The position numbers were made by a program, and so were the translations under genes. This document shows positions 48,951-57,223 of a stretch of 64,000 nt of DNA, piece after piece. Each line of letters begins with the position of its first letter. Position 1 is the stretch's first letter. This DNA comes from Mayfieldus sp963740555 (GTDB taxonomy: Bacteria; Actinomycetota; Thermoleophilia; Solirubrobacterales; 70-9). The DNA is taken from NCBI GenBank assembly GCA_963740555.1, contig CAVUES010000005.1, positions 310,001 through 374,000 of the forward strand, given 5' to 3'. The notes under the pieces were generated by a model. The model ran no database searches, was not told the DNA's origin, and was given only the letters and a program-made list of their open reading frames with translations.

Positions 48951-49657
48951 CCGTCCCGTTTGGAGTCCGATACGCGCATCCGCCGAACCAGCTCGCCACC
49001 GAGCGCGTGCTCGACGCCATCGACCTCGACGAAGACCGGGCCGCCGAACGGCTGGCGGCCCGTCACCACGACGCGCGCGCCCGGCCTGATCCCGCGTTCG
49101 GCCAGATAACGGAGCATCTGCGAGTCGCTGTCCGAGACCCGCGTGAAGGTCGCCGACTCGCCCTCCTCGAGCGCCTCCAGCGGGCGGCTGTCCTTCTGCT
49201 CGCGGAACTCGAGGTCGGGCCCGGGAATCGGGTCGCCGTGCGGGTCGTGTCTGGGCTCGCCGAGCTTCGCGGCGATCAGCCCCTCCAACTCCTCGGAGAT
49301 GTAGTGCTCCAGCACCTCCGCCTCCTCGTGGACGCGGTCCCACGGCATCCCCAGGGCTTCGCTGAGATAGGACTCAAGCAGGCGGTGGTGGCGGATCACC
49401 TCCAGCGCCACCCGCTCGCCGGCCGGAGTGAGGCTGACTCCGTGGTAGGGCTGGTGGTGGACCAGGCCCATGCCGTCGAGCCGCTTCAGCATCGCGGTCG
49501 CGGTCGCCGGGGCCACTCCCAGCCGGGCGGCAAGCTCGCTGGTCCCGACCGGCCCACCGGAACGCCGGGAGATCGCGTAGATAGCCTTCGCGTAGTCCTC
49601 GATCGCCTCGGAGGCGGCGGCGGGTTTCTCGTGGCGGGCGTGGGTGCGCGGGGCCAT
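48947..49657 (-). CDS. DtxR/MntR/IdeR-family metal-dependent repressor
   Basis: A 236-residue regulator in three parts. The N-terminal winged helix (ATATAMLKRLDGMGLVHHQP) is followed by a dimer/metal domain containing HRLLESYLSEALGMPWDRVH and EEAEVLEHYISEEL. The C-terminal SH3-like FeoA domain reads YLAERGIRPGARVVV...FVEVDGVEHALGG. Metal occupancy would make it bind the palindrome at 49686-49701. The coupled mntH gene makes manganese the likelier signal, though iron-sensing IdeR has the same architecture. It is divergent from the YgfZ gene. Confidence 0.92.
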   Translation of the reverse strand: MAPRTHARHEKPAAASEAIEDYAKAIYAISRRSGGPVGTSELAARLGVAPATATAMLKRLDGMGLVHHQPYHGVSLTPAGERVALEVIRHHRLLESYLSEALGMPWDRVHEEAEVLEHYISEELEGLIAAKLGEPRHDPHGDPIPGPDLEFREQKDSRPLEALEEGESATFTRVSDSDSQMLRYLAERGIRPGARVVVTGRQPFGGPVFVEVDGVEHALGGELVRRMRVSDSKRDG

Positions 49658-49685
49658 CGTCTAGTTCTGTCGGACGAAATCCAAA

Positions 49686-49701
49686 TTTAGATTAGCCTAA
49701 A
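49686..49701. promoter_or_regulatory. DtxR-type operator box
   Basis: TTTAGATTAGCCTAAA is a near-perfect palindrome resembling IdeR/MntR boxes (TTAGG...CCTAA type). It lies 28 bp upstream of the regulator start (49657) and 15 bp before the YgfZ start, so it could control both. Confidence 0.65.
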
Positions 49702-49716
49702 GATAGGATATGCGAG

Positions 49717-50682
49717 ATGGCGACCAAGGCGATGCCGGACCTCGACGCCCAGTACCGGGTGCTTTGCGAAAAGGCGGGCCTGCTCGACCGCTCCGGCCGG
49801 GGCAAGCTGGTCCTGCGGGGGCAGGAGGCGGCCGAGTACCTGCAGGGACAGCTCACCAACGACGTCGAGGCGCTCGGCGCCGGGCTGGGTTGCTACGCGG
49901 CGCTGCTGGATCGAAAGGGCCACATCCAGGCCGACATGCGCGTCCTGCGCCTCGGCAGCGGCGAGATCTGGCTCGACGTCGAGCCGGAGGTCACCCCCGC
50001 CGTCCTCCGCCACCTCCAGACTTATTCGGTGGGGCGCGAGGTCGAGATCGAGGACGTCTCCGGGGCCTGGTCGATCACGTCGCTGCTCGGTCCGCGAGCC
50101 GTCGAGATCGCCGGCTTCGTAGGACTCGGACCGGAGCACGCACAGCGCTTTCGCAAATGGGACGGGGTCGAGGTGCTCGGGGTGGCCACCGACCTCGGCC
50201 TCGACTTGCTCACCAATCCGGATCAGCTAGCGGCGCTTCGCAAGCTGCTGAGCGCCGCCGGCGCCGTCGAGGTCAGCGAGGCCGCGGCGGAGATTCTCCG
50301 CGTCGAGTCGGGGCGCCCTCGCTTCGGCACCGAGATCAGCGAGGCGACGATGCCCGCCGAGGTCGGGATCGTCGAGCGCGCGGTCGACTTCGAGAAGGGC
50401 TGTTACATCGGCCAGGAGCCGGTCGCGCGCCTGCATTACCGAGGCAAGCCGAACCGCCAGCTGCGCGGCCTGCGGCTGAGCGCACCGGCTCAGCCAGGTG
50501 CCGCCCTGCGGCTGGAAGAGCGCGAGGTCGGCGCGATCGGCACCGCCTGCGTCTCCCCCGCCCTCGGCCCGATCGCGCTTGCGGTCGTGCGCCGTGAGGC
50601 GGACGTGGGTGCAACGGTGGACGTCGACGGGGGTGTGGCGGCGGCGGAGGTCGTCGAGCTGCCGTTCGAGGCCAACCGTTGA
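49717..50682 (+). CDS. ygfZ: YgfZ/GcvT-family folate-binding Fe-S maintenance protein
   Basis: A 321-residue protein with the GcvT fold. The characteristic motif KGCYIGQEPVARLHYRG is seen near residue 228, containing the Cys and Gln-Glu of YgfZ proteins. Residues 30-60 (LVLRGQEAAEYLQGQLTNDV) match the N-terminal folate-binding region. YgfZ helps repair or assemble iron-sulfur enzymes using tetrahydrofolate. The DtxR box just upstream suggests metal-dependent expression. Its stop overlaps the acyltransferase start. Confidence 0.9.
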   Translation: MATKAMPDLDAQYRVLCEKAGLLDRSGRGKLVLRGQEAAEYLQGQLTNDVEALGAGLGCYAALLDRKGHIQADMRVLRLGSGEIWLDVEPEVTPAVLRHLQTYSVGREVEIEDVSGAWSITSLLGPRAVEIAGFVGLGPEHAQRFRKWDGVEVLGVATDLGLDLLTNPDQLAALRKLLSAAGAVEVSEAAAEILRVESGRPRFGTEISEATMPAEVGIVERAVDFEKGCYIGQEPVARLHYRGKPNRQLRGLRLSAPAQPGAALRLEEREVGAIGTACVSPALGPIALAVVRREADVGATVDVDGGVAAAEVVELPFEANR

Positions 50683-51740
50683 GCGACAGCCCCCGCCGCT
50701 CCGGATCTCCTCGTCGCTGGATCGGTGGCCGGCGCCGCCTCGGGCCCGACAGTCCCCTGGTCGGCGGACCGGTGACCGCCGAGCCATCGATGGGCGGGCC
50801 GGTCGAGGCGCGCGCGGGAGCCGAGGAGGCACCGACGGCGCCGAGCTTCGACCCGCGTGCCGACGACTATGCCCAGCCGCGGCTCGCGCCCGAGGCCGTA
50901 CCGGAGCGGGCCAACCTGCGCGACATGAGAGCCCTGCTTCCTGCGACCGACGAGGACCGCTCGCTCGACGATTGGGGCCGGTCGGAGAGGTTCGTGTCGC
51001 TGATCGAGCCGCTGCTGAACTTCTACTACCGCTACTGGTTTCGGGTCGAGACCCAGGGAATCGAGAACGTCCCCTCACGGGGCGGCGCGCTGCTGGTCGC
51101 GAACCATTCGGGAGCGCTGCCGCCGGACGGGCCGATGGTGATGGAGGCGATCCGCAACGAGCACCCCGAACCGCGACCCCTCTACATGCTGGGCGAGAAC
51201 TGGTTTAGGGGATTTCCCGGAGTCGGGATGCTCGCCAACAAGATCGGCATGGTCAGCGCCCACCGCGACAACGCGCAGCGGCTGCTCGACGACGAGGGCC
51301 GGCTGGCGATCGTGTTCCCGGAGGGCCAGAAGGGAAGCCGCAAGGTGCTCTGGCAGCGCTACCGCCTGCGGCGCTTCGGACGCGGCGGTTTTGTGCGCAC
51401 CGCGATCCGGGCCCGCGTCCCGATCGTTCCGATTGCCGTGGTCGGGGCCGAGGAAGCGATGCCGATCTTCGCCCACCTGCGTCCGCTTCAGCGGCTCAGC
51501 GGCCTGATCTACTTCCCCCTCAACCATGCCTTTCCGCAGTTCGGTCCCGCCGCGGGGCTGATGTACCTGCCGGCGAAGTTCAAGATCCGCTTCCTGGAGC
51601 CGGTCGACATGTCCGAGTACGAGCCCGACATCGCCGAGGACGCCGGCGCGATCCAGGCGATCGCCGAGGACATCCGCGCCCGGATCCAGCTTCAGCTCGA
51701 CGAGATGCTGAAGGCGCGGAATTCGGTCTGGTTCGGCTAG
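50679..51740 (+). CDS. Lysophospholipid acyltransferase, PlsC-like
   Basis: A 353-residue protein. An Arg/Pro/Gly-rich N-terminal segment of about 90 residues precedes the acyltransferase domain. LLVANHSGALPPDGPMVM is motif I, with the catalytic His and an Asp. Motif II-III regions and VFPEGQKGSRK (glycerophosphate binding) follow. The last part, FKIRFLEPVDMSEYE, is typical of bacterial PlsC relatives that carry NHSG rather than NHXSXXD. It probably acylates a lysophospholipid or similar. TTG start at 50679 overlaps the YgfZ stop by 4 bp. Confidence 0.82.
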   Translation: MSDSPRRSGSPRRWIGGRRRLGPDSPLVGGPVTAEPSMGGPVEARAGAEEAPTAPSFDPRADDYAQPRLAPEAVPERANLRDMRALLPATDEDRSLDDWGRSERFVSLIEPLLNFYYRYWFRVETQGIENVPSRGGALLVANHSGALPPDGPMVMEAIRNEHPEPRPLYMLGENWFRGFPGVGMLANKIGMVSAHRDNAQRLLDDEGRLAIVFPEGQKGSRKVLWQRYRLRRFGRGGFVRTAIRARVPIVPIAVVGAEEAMPIFAHLRPLQRLSGLIYFPLNHAFPQFGPAAGLMYLPAKFKIRFLEPVDMSEYEPDIAEDAGAIQAIAEDIRARIQLQLDEMLKARNSVWFG

Positions 51741-51795
51741 TTAGAACGGCAACTGGGGCGCCGGCAGGCCCGAGTCGGCTAGATTCTGAGCCGAG

Positions 51796-52290
51796 ATGGG
51801 TCGCGGGAGAGGCAAACAGGCGATCCTGGCCACGCTCGGCGCACTTGCGCTGGGACTTGTCGGCGCCGGGTGCGGGCCCACGAGCCATCCCAACGACCCC
51901 CGCCCACCGCTGGCGGCGGAGGTGACGGTGAGCATCACCGACGGCGCCGTCGGGGCTCAGCCGGCCGCGGTCGGGGTGAAGCGCGACGCGGGCGGCGCTC
52001 CGCTGTCCCAGAACGGGGTCAAGGAGCCAACCGCGAATGACAAGGACCTGGTCGTCATCTTCACGACCTCAAACACGACCACGACCGACACCACGCTGGA
52101 GATCCACGGCCCGGGCGGCTTTGAGAAGCGCTCCGGCCCGATCGTCGCCGAAGGCAACGACGTCTACAAGGTCGCGCTCGGCACCGGCCACTACACGCTC
52201 GAGGCGGCTGACATTCCGGGAGCAAAGGCGGCCCCGTTCTACGTCGGGCCGGCCCGCGTTTCCTCGCAGAACGACCTCTTGCTGCCCTAG
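51796..52290 (+). CDS. Hypothetical lipoprotein
   Basis: A 164-residue exported lipoprotein with signal peptide ATLGALALGLVGAGC (lipobox VGAGC). The mature region is Thr/Gly/Ala-rich and beta-predicted, with DLVVIFTTSNTTTTDTTLEI and GHYTLEAADIPGAKAAPFYV. No family is recognised. TAGATT lies ten bases before the ATG, suggesting a leaderless message. It is convergent with the coiled-coil protein gene, with a gap of 9 bp. Confidence 0.55.
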   Translation: MGRGRGKQAILATLGALALGLVGAGCGPTSHPNDPRPPLAAEVTVSITDGAVGAQPAAVGVKRDAGGAPLSQNGVKEPTANDKDLVVIFTTSNTTTTDTTLEIHGPGGFEKRSGPIVAEGNDVYKVALGTGHYTLEAADIPGAKAAPFYVGPARVSSQNDLLLP

Positions 52291-52299
52291 GCCGCTTAG

Positions 52300-53574
52300 C
52301 TACTCGGTCTTCGCTGGCTCTTCATCGGATACCAGCGACTCGATCCGCTCCAGCTTTGCCCGCACCGTCTCGACCAACGCATCGAGCCCAGTACGCGCCT
52401 TGTCGGAGCTGGTCTTGATCCCGGTCAGCGTCGATCGAATCGCCTGCGCCTGCTTGAGCGTCGATACCGCCTCATGAGTCGTATCTCTAACCGCGGCCGC
52501 GTCGACCGCCAGGCCCGTGTCCCGAATCATCGTCACCCTCGCCGCCGCCAGCCGGAAGGCGACTTCGAGCGCCAGCCCCGACGGTTCCCCGCGATCGACG
52601 GCGACGATCATCTTGTTGCCCTCGTACTCGTGCAACTGCTCGCAGCGGGCAGGGACGCGTTCATCTCCGGCGACGACAAGGACGCCGAACGAGGCGGCCC
52701 GGGCGGCCATTCCGTCGTTTAACTCCCGCCAGGCGTCGTTTCGGGACAGCTTCTTGTCCTTGGCCTCGAATAGGACCCGGCCCGCGGACGGACCGTCGGC
52801 GGCGCCGAGCTCGACCAGTGTGTCGCCCTTCTTCCCGCCACCTTCTGCCTGCTCGCCACCGGTGTGGGTCGCGGAGTCGCCGCGAATCGAGGCGATCCGC
52901 TCTACGGCGTCATGCACCTTCTCCTCGAAGGTCAGCCCCTTGCGAGTCCCCGCCTCCTCGGCATCGGCGACTCGTCGGTCGGCCTCCTCGCGTTCCTTGA
53001 GCTCGACGATCTCGCGCGTCAGCGCATCGATCCGCTTGCGGCTCTCCTCGCTCTCACGCTGACGCCGCGCTTCGCCCTCCTTCAGGGCGTTGACCACTCC
53101 GGCCTTGAAGTCGGAGAGCGGGTTCGCCCCGTCGCTTGCCGAGAATTGGCGCGTCAGGCTCTCGCGCTGCAGCTCGGCGAAGCGCACGAGCATCTCCTTG
53201 ATCTGATGCTGGACGGTTCCCTGGCGGTCGGCGCCGAAGCTCTTCGCGATCTCCTCCGCCAGCTGGTCGCTGCCGCCCTCCAGCGTCTTCGAAAGCCTTT
53301 CGGCCAGCTCGGCGGTGTGCTTGCCGAACTCGGCCTTCACGTAGTCGACCTCGGCCGCGGTTCCCTCGCGCTCCAACACGCGGGCGCCGATCTCGATCGC
53401 CTTGGTGACCGTCTCGGCGGGTGGTTGGCCGGTCTCGGCGCGTTCGCGGACCACGCGCGCGCTGTCGCGGTCGGCGATCGTCAGGTTCTGGACCACGATC
53501 CGGTCCTCGAGCACGCGTACCGTTCCCTCGTGGGTCGTGTCCAGCGGCAGCTGTGGCTTCTCGGAGGCTTCCAT
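52300..53574 (-). CDS. Coiled-coil protein with DUF2130-like nuclease-fold domain
   Basis: A 424-residue soluble protein. Residues about 60-220 are a long charged helical and coiled-coil region (RQRESEESRKRIDALTREIV). A domain with GDTLVELGAADGPSAGRVLF, then EAKDKKLSRNDAWRELNDGM and ASFGVLVVAGDERVP follows. This E-x-K pattern after a conserved Asp resembles the PD-(D/E)XK core of DUF2130/RmuC-type proteins. A C-terminal helical tail ends the protein. RmuC-like proteins limit DNA recombination, but a specific role here is not established. No restriction or defence genes flank it. Confidence 0.6.
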   Translation of the reverse strand: MEASEKPQLPLDTTHEGTVRVLEDRIVVQNLTIADRDSARVVRERAETGQPPAETVTKAIEIGARVLEREGTAAEVDYVKAEFGKHTAELAERLSKTLEGGSDQLAEEIAKSFGADRQGTVQHQIKEMLVRFAELQRESLTRQFSASDGANPLSDFKAGVVNALKEGEARRQRESEESRKRIDALTREIVELKEREEADRRVADAEEAGTRKGLTFEEKVHDAVERIASIRGDSATHTGGEQAEGGGKKGDTLVELGAADGPSAGRVLFEAKDKKLSRNDAWRELNDGMAARAASFGVLVVAGDERVPARCEQLHEYEGNKMIVAVDRGEPSGLALEVAFRLAAARVTMIRDTGLAVDAAAVRDTTHEAVSTLKQAQAIRSTLTGIKTSSDKARTGLDALVETVRAKLERIESLVSDEEPAKTE

Positions 53575-53670
53575 CCCAGCTGAGCAAATTAGCCGCGCGA
53601 TCGGACGCGAACCCGAGGCCGGGGCCTTGATCTAGGATTGCGCGGCCCCATCGAGCCCGGAGGAAATCCC

Positions 53671-54927
53671 TTGGCGGTTGACATCGAAGAAGTCTCGAAG
53701 CTCGACGTGCAGCCCGGCGAGCTGCCGGAGACGATGGCGGCGTGGGTGATTCGCGAGGACCGCGAAGGCGAGCCCATGACCGCCTTCCAGCTCGAGGAGA
53801 TCGAGGTTCCCGAGCCGGGCGCCTTCGAGGTGATCGTCCGGGTGATGGCCGCGGGCGTCAACTTCAACAACGTCTGGGCGGCCCTAGGCAAGCCGGTCTC
53901 GGTCTTCGGCTACGGCGACCATCCGGAGTACGGCCACCACATCGGCGGCTCGGACGCCTCGGGGATCGTCTGGAAGGTCGGCGAGGGCGTCACCAAGCAC
54001 AAGCCGGGCGATGAGGTCGTGATCCATTGCAACCAGGCCTCCTACGAGGACGTCGAGGTGCACGGCCTGGACCCGCTTGCCGCACCGAGCCAGATGATCT
54101 GGGGCTACGAGACGACCTGGGGCTCGTTCGCCCAGTTCACCAAGGTCCAGGCGCAGCAGCTTCTCCCCCGCCCCCAGAACCTGAGCTGGGCCGAGTCGTC
54201 CGCCTACGGGCTCACCTACTTCACCGCCTACCGGATGCTGATCGACCAGTGCAAGCTGCAGGCTGGGCAGAACGTGCTGATCTGGGGCGCCGCCGGCGGG
54301 TTGGGCGTCTTCGCGACCCAGCTCTGCGCGGCTTCAGGCGCCAATGCGGTCGGCGTCGTCTCCTCCGAGCAGAAGGGTGAGCTGGTCAAGCAGCTCGGTG
54401 CCGTCGACTACGTCAACCGAACCGAGTTCGCCGGCATGATGCGCACCGGAGACGAGTCGCCCGAGCAGGAGAAGGAGCGGTCCAAGGTCGCGCGCGGGTT
54501 CGCGAAGCGGGTCAAGGAGATCCTCGGCGACGCACCGGACATCGTCTTCGAGCACGTCGGCCAGGCGACCTTCCCGACCTCGGTGTTCGTCGTCAAGCCG
54601 TTCGGGAAGGTGGTGATCTGCGGCGCGACCTCGGGCTACAACCTCGACTTCGACGTTCGCTACCTCTGGATGCGCCAGAAGCAGATCATCGGATCGCACT
54701 TCGCCAACGCCTACGAGTGCATGCGCGCCAACAAGTTGATGGCGGAAGGCAAGATCCGCCCCGTTCTCTGGCAGACGATGGGTTTCGAGGGGGTCCCCGA
54801 GGCGCACCAGCTGCTGCACGAGAACAAGCACTTGGGCAAGATCTCGATCCTGGTCGGCGCCGATGACGCGCAGGAGGGCAAGATCGAGGAGGGCCCGGGC
54901 GCGATTCGGGCCGAGGTCGGCGCATGA
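53671..54927 (+). CDS. ccr: Crotonyl-CoA carboxylase/reductase
   Basis: A 418-residue medium-chain reductase that converts crotonyl-CoA, CO2 and NADPH to (2S)-ethylmalonyl-CoA. Family markers: GVNFNNVWAALGKPVSVF, HIGGSDASGIVWKVG, WGYETTWGSFAQFTKVQAQQ, GAAGGLGVFATQL (NADPH) and GATSGYNLDFDVRYLWMRQK. Ccr defines the ethylmalonyl-CoA pathway of acetyl-CoA assimilation and also supplies extender units. TTG 53671 follows GGAGGA at good spacing. A small gene overlaps its 3' end by 4 bp. The mutase is 3.1 kb downstream. Confidence 0.93.
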   Translation: MAVDIEEVSKLDVQPGELPETMAAWVIREDREGEPMTAFQLEEIEVPEPGAFEVIVRVMAAGVNFNNVWAALGKPVSVFGYGDHPEYGHHIGGSDASGIVWKVGEGVTKHKPGDEVVIHCNQASYEDVEVHGLDPLAAPSQMIWGYETTWGSFAQFTKVQAQQLLPRPQNLSWAESSAYGLTYFTAYRMLIDQCKLQAGQNVLIWGAAGGLGVFATQLCAASGANAVGVVSSEQKGELVKQLGAVDYVNRTEFAGMMRTGDESPEQEKERSKVARGFAKRVKEILGDAPDIVFEHVGQATFPTSVFVVKPFGKVVICGATSGYNLDFDVRYLWMRQKQIIGSHFANAYECMRANKLMAEGKIRPVLWQTMGFEGVPEAHQLLHENKHLGKISILVGADDAQEGKIEEGPGAIRAEVGA

Positions 54928-55220
54928 CAGCCGAGGTCTGCTACATCGAGTGGCACGTGACCCCGTTCCGCGCCGATCGCTTCCTGGAGATCTGGAGGCC
55001 GCAGGCGTCCAGGGTCCTCGCCTTCGGCGCCAGCAGCTGGTCACTGACCCGCAACATCGAAGATCCTCTCCACATCCGCCAGGCCGCCGTTTGGGAGAGC
55101 CACGACGACTTCGAGCGCTACTGGTACTCAGATGAAGTCGCGGCCGCCCGCGAAGAGGCGATGAAGTACTACGCCAAGCCGGTCCTCCCCGTCTGGCACT
55201 CGCTGGTCGGCGCCGAGTAA
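54924..55220 (+). CDS. Small ferredoxin-like-fold protein coupled to ccr
   Basis: A 98-residue protein starting at an ATG that overlaps the ccr stop. MTAEVCYIEWHVTPFRADRF, then WSLTRNIEDPLHIRQAAVWE and YWYSDEVAAAREEAMKYY suggest a dimeric alpha-beta (ABM/NIPSNAP-like) fold. No catalytic residues are recognisable. Translational coupling to ccr hints at an accessory role such as stabilising or regulating the reductase, but this is inference. Confidence 0.6.
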   Translation: MTAEVCYIEWHVTPFRADRFLEIWRPQASRVLAFGASSWSLTRNIEDPLHIRQAAVWESHDDFERYWYSDEVAAAREEAMKYYAKPVLPVWHSLVGAE

Positions 55221-55225
55221 CCGAC

Positions 55226-55789
55226 CTAAGCGGCGATTGGAATCGCGGCGCTGCGGCCTGCCTCCTCGAGGAGCCGCCTGAGGATCTCGGCCAGCTTCTC
55301 GTGCTGCTCGTCGGAGACGAGCTTGAACTGGGCGTCGAAGGCCTCCTCCGCCGTACTGATCGGCAGGTCGCTGTCGATAACCCGCGCACCGATCGCGCCC
55401 AGCACCTTGCGCAGCTCCGCCTGGGCCCATACGGCGCCGAACATCGAGGTACTGGCGCCGATGACCGCCACGGGCTTGCCGCGAAGCGCGTTGTCGGGAA
55501 ACGGTCGTGACGCCCAATCGAGGGCGTTCTTAAGCACACCCGGGATCGATGCGTTGTACTCGGGGGTGGCGATCAGCAGCGCATCGGCGCCGGCGATCGC
55601 CTCTCGCAGCCTCCGCACCGCCGGAGGTGCCGGATCGACGTCCTCGTCCTCGTTGTAGGGCGGCACGTCGGCCAGCCCATCGAGGAGCTCGAGCCGAGCG
55701 GATGGCGGCAGCAACTCGCCTGCCGCCCGCAGCAGCCTCGTGTTGTGCGATCCGCGTCGCAGGCTGCCTGAGATCGCCAGCACCCGCAT
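55226..55789 (-). CDS. NADPH-dependent FMN reductase (quinone/chromate reductase-like)
   Basis: A 187-residue flavodoxin-fold enzyme. FMN phosphate loop ISGSLRRGSHNTRLLR, isoalloxazine contact ATPEYNASIPGVLKNALDW and VIGASTSMFGAVWAQAELR are all present. Members reduce FMN, quinones, azo dyes or metals with NAD(P)H. It starts at 55789, 2 bp after the stop of the YceI gene, so both belong to one unit divergent from the MarR gene and are probably MarR controlled. Confidence 0.9.
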   Translation of the reverse strand: MRVLAISGSLRRGSHNTRLLRAAGELLPPSARLELLDGLADVPPYNEDEDVDPAPPAVRRLREAIAGADALLIATPEYNASIPGVLKNALDWASRPFPDNALRGKPVAVIGASTSMFGAVWAQAELRKVLGAIGARVIDSDLPISTAEEAFDAQFKLVSDEQHEKLAEILRRLLEEAGRSAAIPIAA

Positions 55790-55791
55790 CG

Positions 55792-56334
55792 CTACTCCTC
55801 GCTGACCAGCTCGAGGTGGACGGTCAGGGTGACCTCGTCGCCGAGGACCTTTCCGCCGTCGGGCAGATCGGCGTTCCAGTCGAGGCCGAACTCGTGGCGG
55901 TCGACAACCGTCTCCAAATCGATGCCGACTCGATGGCCACCGCCCAAAGCCTCGACCGGGCCGCTGATCGAGCCGTGGGCCTCCACCGTCCTGGTGATGC
56001 CCTTGACCGTCAGGTCCCCTTCGACCACGATGCCGTCGTCCCCTTCGCGCACGTCCCGCGCCACGAAGGAGATCTCCGGATGGCGCTCGGCGTCGAAGAA
56101 CTCCGGGGAAAGCAGGTGTCCCTTGAGGTTGTCGTCCTTGACCTCGACGCTCTCCACCCTGGCCGTGCCGGAGAGCCGCGCTGCGCCGTCCACCTCGCCC
56201 ACCAAGACGCCGTAGTCGTCGAAGCTGCCCCGGAAGGTCCCCGCGCCCATGTGCTTGACCGAGAAGCCGACGCTGGAGTGGACCGGGTCGGATTTCCAAC
56301 TGCCCTTGGGGAGAATTGCTTGTGCTGTAGTCAT
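55792..56334 (-). CDS. YceI-family lipid-binding protein
   Basis: A 180-residue protein with the YceI lipocalin-like barrel: WKSDPVHSSVGFSVKHMGAG, then FRGSFDDYGVLVGEVDG, HLLSPEFFDAERHPEISF and GITRTVEAHG. YceI proteins bind isoprenoid lipids such as quinone tails. No signal peptide is evident, so it appears cytoplasmic or non-classically exported. The ATG at 56334 matches the family. First gene of the unit with the FMN reductase; the operator-like repeats upstream of MarR lie within 100 bp. Confidence 0.88.
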   Translation of the reverse strand: MTTAQAILPKGSWKSDPVHSSVGFSVKHMGAGTFRGSFDDYGVLVGEVDGAARLSGTARVESVEVKDDNLKGHLLSPEFFDAERHPEISFVARDVREGDDGIVVEGDLTVKGITRTVEAHGSISGPVEALGGGHRVGIDLETVVDRHEFGLDWNADLPDGGKVLGDEVTLTVHLELVSEE

Positions 56335-56370
56335 TTCGAAAAGCCCTTTCAGTTGACTTAGGGGATAAAC

Positions 56371-56428
56371 TTGACTGTGCAAGCAATTCTAGCACTATTA
56401 CTTGATGATGCAACAATTGACTAGACAA
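56371..56428. promoter_or_regulatory. Triple TTG-N6-CAA array, putative MarR operator
   Basis: Three inverted repeats occur at 56371-56382 (TTGACTGTGCAA), 56402-56413 (TTGATGATGCAA) and 56417-56428 (TTGACTAGACAA). The last two cover the MarR start codon. Binding would repress MarR and affect the divergent YceI unit. Confidence 0.5.
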
Positions 56429-56887
56429 GCAACTAGCGCCAAGCAGAGCTGGGCTCACTTGGTCCGCGCCTACGGGGCGATTGCCCGGGAGCTCGACGCG
56501 CGCCTCAGCTCCGAGCACGACCTGACGATCAACGAGTACGAAGTGCTCCTGCTGCTGGCCCGCGCTGAGGACCTCAGGCTGCGGCGAATCGACATCGCCA
56601 CGCAGCTGATCCTCTCGCCCTCCGGGATCACCCGGATGCTCGATCGCCTCGGGGCGGCGGGGTTGGTCGAGAAGGCCGAATGTGCGAGCGACCGGCGCGT
56701 CACCTACGCGGTGCTGACCGAGGATGGGATGAGCAGATTGAAGGCCGCGGGACGGTCGCACGACGCGGTGATCGAGCAGCTGGTCGGGGCGCGCCTCGGA
56801 AAGCCGGAGCTGAAGACCCTCGCCGAGATACTCGAGCGCCTGCCCGGTGTGGAGGGCGACGCGGAGTGCAGCGTCGAGGACGAGTAG
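56405..56887 (+). CDS. MarR-family transcriptional regulator
   Basis: A 160-residue winged-helix regulator. Helical N-terminus (SWAHLVRAYGAIARELDARL), DNA-binding helix in RRIDIATQLILSPSGITRML and wing ECASDRRVTYAVLTEDG follow the MarR pattern. The C-terminal helices dimerise. It is divergent from the YceI-FMN reductase unit, a layout typical of MarR proteins that sense oxidants, quinones or phenolics and control a reductase. Start ATG 56405 or 56408; no ribosome site is seen. The operator array overlaps its start. Confidence 0.88.
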   Translation: MMQQLTRQATSAKQSWAHLVRAYGAIARELDARLSSEHDLTINEYEVLLLLARAEDLRLRRIDIATQLILSPSGITRMLDRLGAAGLVEKAECASDRRVTYAVLTEDGMSRLKAAGRSHDAVIEQLVGARLGKPELKTLAEILERLPGVEGDAECSVEDE

Positions 56888-56891
56888 CCCG

Positions 56892-57182
56892 CTAGTGCTG
56901 CTCTAGCGGTGCCATCGTCAGCCCCGCCTGCTTGAGCTGCTCCCAGTAAAGCTCCGCCGGCTCCTTGGGACCGGTCCACACGCATGCGCGGCCGCTGTTG
57001 TGGATCGTGTCTGCGAACCGGTGCCCCTGCTCAATGCTGATCCCCGGAACTATGCGGGCGAGGGTCTGGGCCACGTGGTCGAAGGTGTTGTGATTGTCGT
57101 TCTCGACGATCACCATCCAGTTGCCTCCCAAGCCCGAGTCCGGCCCGGAGCTGCGTGGGCGTTCGACAGTGGTCGTGTCCAC
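56892..57182 (-). CDS. clpS: ClpS, Clp protease adaptor
   Basis: A 96-residue adaptor from the GTG at 57182. The conserved stretch NWMVIVENDNHNTFDHVAQT forms the N-degron pocket and is followed by EQGHRFADTIHNSGRACVW and the C-terminal GLTMAPLEQ. ClpS delivers proteins with bulky hydrophobic N-terminal residues to ClpAP or ClpCP for degradation. The pocket reads Asn-Asp-Asn where many members have Asn-Asp-Asp. It is convergent with MarR (4-bp gap), with its N-terminal 20 residues free and flexible. Confidence 0.88.
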   Translation of the reverse strand: MDTTTVERPRSSGPDSGLGGNWMVIVENDNHNTFDHVAQTLARIVPGISIEQGHRFADTIHNSGRACVWTGPKEPAELYWEQLKQAGLTMAPLEQH

Positions 57183-57223
57183 CGCGAAGAGACTAGACGG
57201 ATGCCCCGGCGTCAGCGCTGGCG

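Noticed and set aside
54334..55539. 401-codon minus-strand frame opposite ccr
   Set aside because: Overlaps ccr fully, low-complexity Arg/Ser/Pro composition and no motif.
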